This document shows, piece by piece, positions 16,660 to 23,297 of a DNA stretch of 64,000 bases. The first letter of the stretch is position 1. Each line of letters begins with the position of its first letter. The notes under the pieces were generated by a model. That model was not told the origin of the DNA. It saw only the letters and a program-made list of their open reading frames with translations, and ran no database searches. The position numbers were made by a program, and so were the translations under genes. The stretch covers positions 3,205,501 to 3,269,500 of the forward strand of contig NZ_CP062229.1 in NCBI RefSeq assembly GCF_024707545.1, given 5' to 3'. The DNA comes from Mesorhizobium onobrychidis (GTDB lineage Bacteria; Pseudomonadota; Alphaproteobacteria; Rhizobiales; Rhizobiaceae).

Positions 16660-16905
16660 ATGGATATGACATACAAGGCAGTTCAGGACGTGCTTCGAAA
16701 AGCGGGCGTTGTCATAAGCAAAAAGGGCGAACTTCACCGCATAAACTTCTTCAGCGGTCTGGAAAACACCGCCTACTACACGACAAGTCTTCAGGAAGCC
16801 CGGGATAGGGGTTTGGCGATGGCGAAAGGCGCCGGAAGGCTGCGAGCAAGCGCCTTTGCCAAGTCGGCCGACACAGGGCGGCGGACAAGCGCACGCGTCG
16901 GCTGA
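16660..16905 (+). CDS. Hypothetical 81-aa protein
   Basis: A small ORF with a strong GGGGAGGT ribosome site 5 nt before ATG 16660. The N-terminus (MTYKAVQDVLRKAGVVISKK) is helical and amphipathic, followed by a short strand (ELHRINFFSGLENTAYYTTS) and a basic tail. Its codon use is less GC-rich than its phage neighbours. No family recognised; possibly a late insertion between capsid and tail genes. Confidence 0.5.
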   Translation: MDMTYKAVQDVLRKAGVVISKKGELHRINFFSGLENTAYYTTSLQEARDRGLAMAKGAGRLRASAFAKSADTGRRTSARVG

Positions 16906-16995
16906 CGCCGCAGGAATGCAACTCATCGCCGCGTTGCGCGGCGATTATAACGTGGGCGCACGCCACTAGTTTCCTGCGAATCGCGTTCCGTCGCG

Positions 16996-17165
16996 CCCCC
17001 CTCTGTCCTGCCCTCTTTGCCAAAGCTTGGCATCTCCCCCACGAGTGGGGAGATTGGCTGTCACCGCCGCTTTCGCCAACATTCAACATTGCAGGACTAA
17101 GCGGAGCGCTAAAACCGCCAATCTCCCCCCGTGTGGGGGAGATGTCCGGCAGGACAGAGGGGGGC
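16996..17165. repeat. Composite palindromic repeat, family B copy 7
   Basis: A full composite with a variant left arm containing CTCTTTGCCAAAGCTTGGC, a core with CTTTCGCCAACATTC, and a standard right arm ending GGACAGAGGGGGG. It lies between capsid and tail tubular A genes. Confidence 0.85.
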
Positions 17166-17209
17166 GCGACGGAACGCGACCCCATCATCACTCACCCCCA
17201 AAAATCCTC

Positions 17210-17231
17210 AGCCGCTACGAAGCGGCTTTTT
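17210..17231 (+). terminator. Intrinsic terminator before tail tubular A
   Basis: Stem AGCCGCT / AGCGGCT with a 4-nt loop, followed by TTTTT. It would end transcription from the capsid region, or modulate it, 54 nt before the tail tubular A start. Confidence 0.7.
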
Positions 17232-17284
17232 GCTGTGGGCCCATGCCCTGCTTTTTCCGATCCACACAGACGGAGCCCAAAACC

Positions 17285-17878
17285 ATGGCCATCACCCCGC
17301 TCGACATCGCCAACATGGCCCTTGGCGTTCTCGACGAGGCGCCGATCGACAGCCTCGACCAGGACGTGAAAGCGGCGCGCGTGCTCAATCTGCATTTCGA
17401 CCTGACCCGCGAGGCGGAGCTGACGAAACACGCCTGGGTGTTCGCAATCCTGGCGGCCGCAGTCGCCGGGTCCGATACCGGCAGCGGCGCGGGCACGCTG
17501 AACTTTGCCTATGAATTGCCCGTGGACTGCCTGCGGCCTTTGCCGCTGACCCATAATGGCGAGCCGGATGGCGTGCCGATCTCGTGGCGCCAGGAAGCCG
17601 GATTGATCTACTCGGACCAGTCCAGCCCACGCCTCATCCGCTACATCGCCAACCTCACCGATCCGAACGACTGGGACGCATTGTTCACGGAAGTGCTGGT
17701 TGCGGCCCTTGCCATCAAGATCGCGCATCCGCTGACCCACAAGGCGGGCATGATCGACATTGCCCGCGGTGCCTATGACCGGGCGCTCGACGCGGCGTTC
17801 CAGTCCAACGCCATCCAGCGTGGCGGCAGGTTTTCAACGACGTCCTGGGCGATCCAGCGCGGCGGGTTTGTGCGCTGA
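17285..17878 (+). CDS. Tail tubular protein A (gp11-like adaptor)
   Basis: A 197-aa head-tail adaptor/ring protein of the T7 gp11 type, which joins portal to tail nozzle. Features: TPLDIANMALGVLDEAPIDS at the N-terminus, the ARVLNLHFDLTREAELTKHAW helix typical of the family (residues ~30-50), and LIRYIANLTDPNDWDALFTE near residue 120. The stop codon overlaps the start of the next gene (TGATG). Intact. Confidence 0.87.
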   Translation: MAITPLDIANMALGVLDEAPIDSLDQDVKAARVLNLHFDLTREAELTKHAWVFAILAAAVAGSDTGSGAGTLNFAYELPVDCLRPLPLTHNGEPDGVPISWRQEAGLIYSDQSSPRLIRYIANLTDPNDWDALFTEVLVAALAIKIAHPLTHKAGMIDIARGAYDRALDAAFQSNAIQRGGRFSTTSWAIQRGGFVR

Positions 17879-20324
17879 TGACGACGCTCTATCCGGTCCA
17901 GGACACATTCGTTCGTGGCGAAATCTCGCCGCGCCTGCATGCGCGCGCCTCGCTCGACCTTTACCGCGCGGCGCTCTCCCGGTGCGAAAACTTTGTCACC
18001 TTGCCGCATGGCGGTATCCGCAAGCGCGGCGGGTCGTATTTCGTCGGCGAGGCCAAGTATTCGTCGAAGAAGACGCGCGGCATACCGTTCATCTTCTCGG
18101 CAGACCAGGCCTATATGCTGGAGTTCGGCGACCTCTACATCCGCGTCTATGCCTATGGCGCCCGCGTCGGCACGGTGGAAGTGGCGACACCCTATCTCGA
18201 AGCCGATCTGTTCGACCTGCAATTCGTCCATCCGCCGACCAGATGTGGATCACCCACGCGGACTACCCGCCGCAGGTTCTCACCCGCACGGCGCACACCA
18301 CATGGACGCTGGCCGAGTTCGTCTTTCTCGACGGCCCCTATGACGACATCAACACAACCGCGACCAACATGGCGCCTGCCGAGACCGGCGCCGTCCATCC
18401 TGTTATGACCAACAATACCGCTCCAGGCGGCACTGTTGCGGACAGCAGCGGCGCGGCCAACGCCTACAAGGTGTTCGACCGGGACAATGGGTCAAACCTT
18501 TCGCTCGGCACGACCACCGGCTTCGTGTCTTATGACTTCGCCGGTACAGCGACCAAGGTCTGTGACGGCTACTGGCTTCGCGCGCAATCCATTGGCGGCA
18601 CAAGGGCACCGGTCGCCTGGGACTTCCAGGGTTTTGACGGCACCAACTGGATCTCGCTTGACAGCCGGACAGCGGAAACCGTCTGGTCGCGCGGCGAGGT
18701 GCGCTTCTACGAATTTCAGAATGAGACGGCCTACCAGTCCTATCGGCTGAACATCACCGGCTCCGAGGACGACACCAATGTTACGATCGCGGAAATGGGA
18801 TGGCATGAGGATGGCGATACACAGACGCCATTCGATCTCACGGCGTCCTCGATCGTCGGCATCAATGACGGCACCGGTTTCCAGGCATCAGATGTCGGCC
18901 GCGCCATTCGGCTGCTCGGCTCGGATGCCATCTGGCGCTGGGCGCGCATCACGAGCCGCACCAGCACGACTGTGGTCAAAGTCAGGCTGTATGGGCGTGC
19001 GCTTCCCAATCTCAGCCCGATTGCGCGCTGGCGTCTCGGCACTTTCGTTCCCGGAAAGTACGTCGAAAGCGGTTCGCTGTACGAGGAGCGGCTGGCCTTC
19101 AGCCGAAAATTCTCCGTCTACGCATCCGCAACCGGCGACTTCGACAATTTCGCGCTCGGCGAGGAAGATGACGACGCGCTGGAGTTCGTCCAGGCCGGCG
19201 GCGGCCAGGCCAACGATATCACATGGATTGCGGAATCCGATGGGGCTCTGCTGATCGGAACGCTTGGCGGCGTCCGCGCGCTGTCGGGTTCGGGCATCGA
19301 CGAGGCGTTGACGCCGTCGTCCTTCAAAAACCGTCGGTCCCGCACGTTCGGCTGCGCCAAGGTCCGTCCGGTGGATGCCGGTCAGTCGTTCCTTTACGTG
19401 ACGCGCTCCCGCAAATCGATCGCCGAACTGACCCAGAGCGCCACCGGCCGCTTCACGTCGGATGATGTCGGACAGATTTCCGAGCATATTCCGAAGAAGG
19501 GCGTCGTCGAACTGGCGTTCCAGACCGATCCCGATCCGCTGCTGTGGTTCCCGCTGGATAACGGAGAATTCGGCGGCTACACGCACCAGCCTTCCCAGGA
19601 AGTCCGCGGCATGCACCGGCATCGCATCGCCGGAACTTTCTCCGGTTCTGACTGGGGCATCGTTGAAAGCGCCGTGGTCACGCCGGGGCAGGATGGCAAT
19701 GATGATCTTTGGCTGTTCGTCAAGCGCACCATCGGCGGTACGACCAGGCGCACTATCGAAATCAAGACCGTTCCGTTCGAATATGGCGAGATCGCCGACG
19801 CGTTCGAAGTCGATTGCGGCCTGACCTACACCGGCGCGGCCGTGGGGGTGGTCACAGGCCTGGGTCATCTCGAAGGCGAAACCGTCGACGCTCTGGCGGA
19901 TGGTAAGGTCTACAAGGGCCTTGTCGTGGCTGCCGGAGCGGTTTCCTTGCCCGGTGGGGCAACGGCGGCCAAATGGCAGGTCGGGCTACCCTATGAGGCC
20001 GGCGCCGACACGCTGGAGCTCGATGTCGGCGGCAAGGACGGGTCGACCGTCGGGCGTCGAAAGAAAGTCGCCAAGGTCATCCTTTCCCTGTTGGAAGCCG
20101 ATACGACCGGGCTGGAAATCACGTCGTTGATGCGCGGTCGGTGGGAGCCGGTTCGTATCCCCTCGATCGTCTCGCCCGACGGCATGGCCAATCTGTTCAC
20201 CGGCAATGTCGAGGTGCCGATCGACGACAGCTGGGAAGGGCAGGGGCGGGTGAGAATTCGCCACACCAACCCGACGCCGTGCACCATCCGGGCGTTCACG
20301 CCGGTGTTTGATGCCGAGCCGTAG
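17878..20324 (+). pseudogene. Tail tubular protein B (gp12-like nozzle), frameshifted
   Basis: The nozzle protein of a podovirus tail, expected ~815 aa. The N-terminal part reads from ATG 17878 (FVRGEISPRLHARASLDLYR and FVTLPHGGIRKRGGSYFVGE, typical of gp12) to about 18230. The continuation (ADQMWITHADYPPQVLTRTA) is in another frame and runs to 20324. Inserting one G after 18230 restores a family-like FVQSADQMW. The C-terminal two thirds are otherwise clean, so this is one recent frameshift or a sequencing error. An F5/8-type discoidin-like insert is suggested around residues 185-320. Confidence 0.85.
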
Positions 20325-20356
20325 GCCCTCAACACCAACGTAGCGTTCCCGCCCAC

Positions 20357-20398
20357 CCCCCTCTGTCCTGCCGGACATGTCCGGCAGGACAGAGGGGG
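20357..20398. repeat. Minimal family B element: 42-bp perfect palindrome
   Basis: The two outer arms of the family-B repeat are fused without the core. This gives a perfect 42-bp palindrome centred on ACATGT (arms CCCCCTCTGTCCTGCCGG and its complement). It lies between tail genes and may also act as a transcription hairpin. Confidence 0.9.
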
Positions 20399-20447
20399 TG
20401 CTGTCCCTCCGGCCTTGGCTAATTCTGCCTCCAAAAAGGACCCTCCC

Positions 20448-20894
20448 GTGACCCCAATCCCCCATGAAAAGCGCCGCGCCGCCGCCGCGCAAAGTGAAGC
20501 CTGCGTCGACATCGCAGCACTTGCCGACGAGATCAGGGCAAACGCCGCTTCCCTCGACGAGCGCTGGCGCATGGCCCAGTGGCTGATAGAACAGCTGCGC
20601 CAGCAATTGTTCGACGCCGATGCCTTGCGCCGTGCCGTCGCCACCGCCAACAGCCAGTTCGACGCCGCCGGCGTTGCCGACCTGAAAATCAACCTGACCG
20701 CCATCCGGCGCGCCGCCATAGCTGGGCGGCGAGCGGCAGCACCCGCTCGTCTCAGCGCGGCAGCGATCCAGGCCGACAGACTGCTTCTGTCCCTCCTCAG
20801 CCCCGGCGGCGCGCTCGACCCGCGCCCGGCGCTCGGCGCGCCGGTCGGAGGCATCGCGGGCAGATTTTCGCTTCGTGGCCGAGGCCGCGGCTGA
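20448..20894 (+). CDS. Phage hypothetical protein, 148 aa
   Basis: An Ala/Arg-rich helical protein between the nozzle and internal virion genes. GTG 20448 is preferred because AAGGA lies 7 nt upstream. Helices VDIAALADEIRANAASLDER and WRMAQWLIEQLRQQLFDADA are clear. The C-terminal third is low-complexity. It ends 2 nt before the next ATG, consistent with one operon. Function unknown. Confidence 0.5.
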   Translation: MTPIPHEKRRAAAAQSEACVDIAALADEIRANAASLDERWRMAQWLIEQLRQQLFDADALRRAVATANSQFDAAGVADLKINLTAIRRAAIAGRRAAAPARLSAAAIQADRLLLSLLSPGGALDPRPALGAPVGGIAGRFSLRGRGRG

Positions 20895-20896
20895 CC

Positions 20897-21382
20897 ATGT
20901 GCACACTTGCCCTTATCGGCCTTTCGGTCGGCGGCGCGCTGGTCGAGGGCCAGCAGTCGAGGCAGATGGCCGACTATCAGGCCAAGGCCTATGAACAGCA
21001 GGCGCGGGCCGACGCGCAAGCCGCGGCCTTCGAACAGGGCCAGGAGCGCCACAAGCAGGATCTTCTGCAAGCGCAGGCGCGCGCCCAGGCCGGCGCCTCG
21101 GGCGTCGCCATCGCAGGCTCGCCGACCGAGGTGCTGGCGGCCAATGCCAGGCAGGGCCAGCTCGACATCAAGGCGATCCAGTACGGCTCGCAGCTGCGCC
21201 AGAACAATCTGACCACGCAGGCGGCGATCTCGCGTTTTTCCGGCAGGCAGGCGGCGGCGGCCTCGATCTTCAAGGCCGGCGGCAACCTCGTGTCCGGCCT
21301 TTCCGGCCTCTACGACCCGAGCAAGGCGGTGACATTCGGCAAGAGCGCCTTTCCGCCGGCGCCGGGCGGAGGGCTTTACTGA
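20897..21382 (+). CDS. Internal virion protein B-like (gp14 type)
   Basis: A 161-aa protein with an N-terminal hydrophobic helix (CTLALIGLSVGGALVEGQQS) and then a long Gln/Ala-rich helix (QAKAYEQQARADAQAAAFEQ). The middle motif ARAQAGASGVAIAGSPTEVL is typical of T7 gp14-like internal virion or ejection proteins. Its position after the nozzle gene fits the T7 order 12-14-15. The stop codon overlaps the next ATG (TGATG). Confidence 0.75.
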   Translation: MCTLALIGLSVGGALVEGQQSRQMADYQAKAYEQQARADAQAAAFEQGQERHKQDLLQAQARAQAGASGVAIAGSPTEVLAANARQGQLDIKAIQYGSQLRQNNLTTQAAISRFSGRQAAAASIFKAGGNLVSGLSGLYDPSKAVTFGKSAFPPAPGGGLY

Positions 21383-22263
21383 TGGCTACCATCCCCCTCC
21401 AGCTTGCCCAGCGCCGGCTCGACACCGGCAATGTGGTTTCCTATCCCGGCGGCTCGCCGGTCGGCGCCGCCATGCAAGGCTTTGGCGCCGAGCTCTCGGC
21501 TGTCGCCGAGCGGTTCAGGCAGCAGAAGCAGCAGCAGGACGCCTTCGACGCCGAGGTCATCGGCCGCGAGTTGAGCGGGCAGATCGCCCAGGCCGAAAAC
21601 GAGGCGATCCGGAATGCGCCGGCCGACGGTCGCGGCCTGCATGACAGCATGTACGGCCAGATCGATCCGCGCACCGACGGCGTCGTCAAGTCCGGCCTGT
21701 TCGACAAGATCTTCGACAGCACCGTGCCGAAAGTGCCGGAGAGCGAACGCGCCAACTTCATCAGGAAAAAAGAGGCTTTAAGGCTGGCCGGCTCGGCACG
21801 CATGGCCGCACAGCAATATGCGCGCCGCCAGGACTATGAGCAGACCGAATGGTCCAAGGCGCAGGACTCCTACACGAGCGCCATCGCGCAGAGCGATCCG
21901 GACGACACCGCAGCGTTCGAGGCGATCAGGCAGAGCGGGTTTGGCTTCATCGCCAAGATGGGCAACCCGGTCGCCAGGCAAGCGGCCGAAACTGCCTGGC
22001 GCAGCAACACGGCAAAAGCGCTCGCCCAGGCGATGATCGCCAAGGATCCGGGCCGCGCTGTTGAACTGCTTGCCGCCGAGCCTGCAGCGAAGGCCACCGA
22101 AGGCGCGATCAACGGTGAAACCACCGGCGCTGAAGGCGGCACCAATCTGTCGGCGAAAAACCCGAATTGGTCCGCTTCGGGCGATGACCGCCTTGCTGAT
22201 CTCAGGCCCGACGATAGGGCTGCGCTCGCCTGGCTGGCCGGCGCCTCGGTGGCGCAAAACTGA
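21382..22263 (+). CDS. Internal virion protein C-like, probably truncated
   Basis: A 293-aa helical protein coupled to the gp14-like gene. N-terminal segments (LDTGNVVSYPGGSPVGAAMQ, GFGAELSAVAERFRQQKQQQ) and a middle rich in short helices (RMAAQQYARRQDYEQTEW) match ejection proteins of podoviruses. Those proteins are usually much longer, and this one ends just before a repeat-filled 500-bp gap. The C-terminal part and the following large ejection protein may have been deleted. Confidence 0.6.
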   Translation: MATIPLQLAQRRLDTGNVVSYPGGSPVGAAMQGFGAELSAVAERFRQQKQQQDAFDAEVIGRELSGQIAQAENEAIRNAPADGRGLHDSMYGQIDPRTDGVVKSGLFDKIFDSTVPKVPESERANFIRKKEALRLAGSARMAAQQYARRQDYEQTEWSKAQDSYTSAIAQSDPDDTAAFEAIRQSGFGFIAKMGNPVARQAAETAWRSNTAKALAQAMIAKDPGRAVELLAAEPAAKATEGAINGETTGAEGGTNLSAKNPNWSASGDDRLADLRPDDRAALAWLAGASVAQN

Positions 22264-22450
22264 TGTCCGCAACCAGGCGGCCGGGCTGGATTTTCTCGTT
22301 ACCTGTCCCTGTTGCATTGGCCGCAGGCTTTTTCACGGGAAAACCCAAAGTTCCTGAAATCGCCGCTGGCAATGCGCGCAGGGATGTGGTCGTTTCCAGG
22401 GCGATAAGAGACCGTTTGGAAACTCTACTATGGCGGCCATCTGATGGCGT

Positions 22451-22610
22451 TTTCTGCGCTTCCGGTGCTCACGGACCAGCGCATGACCCCGGAAACCGAT
22501 TTCGGTTTCCCGGAAAGGATCATGCGCAAATGCAAAGTGTTAGAGCGTCCTTTGCGCGTCCAATTGGACGCGCAGCGCTCTAATGTCCGCTGCGCGCCGG
22601 TTCTCGAAAC
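22451..22610. repeat. Repeat D interrupted by a nested repeat
   Basis: The outer parts (22451-22477 and ~22582-22610) match repeat D at 15329-15387. Between them is ~105 bp with its own inverted repeats: GAAACCGATTTCGGTTTCC, and GCGTCCAATTGGACGC within a longer GCGC stem. This inner unit resembles another common rhizobial intergenic repeat. The 22264-22786 interval holds no convincing gene. Confidence 0.6.
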
Positions 22611-22810
22611 CACCACCATATGACTCGCCAGAGCGAATTTCGAAACAGTCTCTAAGAGCGACGGCGGCCTTTCTTACGACACAGGCTTGTGGTTCTGGAT
22701 TTGAAATTCCCAAGCGCTGATGCGATCATTGGAACGGAAATCCACCTGGCCCATCCAGGCTTTTCAGATGAAGGACTGAACCTACCTTGTTGCGCTTAGA
22801 GTCTTATCCG

Positions 22811-23176
22811 ATGCTGGCAAGGATCGTTTTTCCGGTCACGTTGGCCGGCGTTCTCCTGCTCACTCTTCTGCCGGCGCGGTTCTTGCCGGATTTCGGCACG
22901 GCCGTCTCGCTTTACGATGACAAGTTGCATCACGCCATCGCCTTCGCGGTGCTGGCGGCGTTGGGAAGCCTCGGCTGGCCGGAACACAAGGCAAAGCTGG
23001 TTGTTGTCCTCGCCTTCACCGGCGCGGCGATCGAGGTTCTTCAGGGCTCGCAACTGATAGGGCGCGATCTGGATGGGTTCGACTGGGTTGCCGACTGCGC
23101 CGGCATGGCGTGCGGGCTGACAATCGCCGGCTGGACAAAGAGGCGCGTTGGGAGGCGCGTTGGCGGATTGCCATAG
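22811..23176 (+). CDS. VanZ-like family membrane protein
   Basis: A 121-aa protein with the VanZ-like layout: an N-terminal helix (IVFPVTLAGVLLLTLLPARF), a DDKLHHAIAFAVLAALGSLGW segment with the conserved KxxH region, then ALLGxAIEVLQ-type (FTGAAIEVLQG) and a D/W-rich FDWVADCAGMACG ending. ATG 22811 is used; a TTG 24 bp upstream is also possible. The family's function is mostly unknown apart from teicoplanin resistance. Probably a cargo gene between virion and tail-spike genes. Confidence 0.75.
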   Translation: MLARIVFPVTLAGVLLLTLLPARFLPDFGTAVSLYDDKLHHAIAFAVLAALGSLGWPEHKAKLVVVLAFTGAAIEVLQGSQLIGRDLDGFDWVADCAGMACGLTIAGWTKRRVGRRVGGLP

Positions 23177-23258
23177 GCCGCAACGGGTTTTTTCTCTCGA
23201 GACAACACCGCCGGCCTGATCCGCGCCCGGGGCCGGCCTGAAATCATAGAGCACTTTC

Positions 23259-23284
23259 AAGCCTCGCTTTCGCGGGGCTTTTTC
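23259..23284 (+). terminator. Terminator hairpin before the tail-spike gene
   Basis: Stem AAGCCTCGC / GCGGGGCTT with a TTTC loop, followed by a T-run reaching to 13 nt before the tail-spike ATG. It probably ends the upstream transcript. Its closeness to the start codon means the spike gene would need readthrough or a promoter inside the preceding gene. Confidence 0.65.
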
Positions 23285-23297
23285 ATGGAGAAGCCTG

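Noticed and set aside
6402..20398. CRISPR array
   Set aside because: The repeats are palindromic composites at irregular distances of kilobases, with no regular short spacers and no cas genes.
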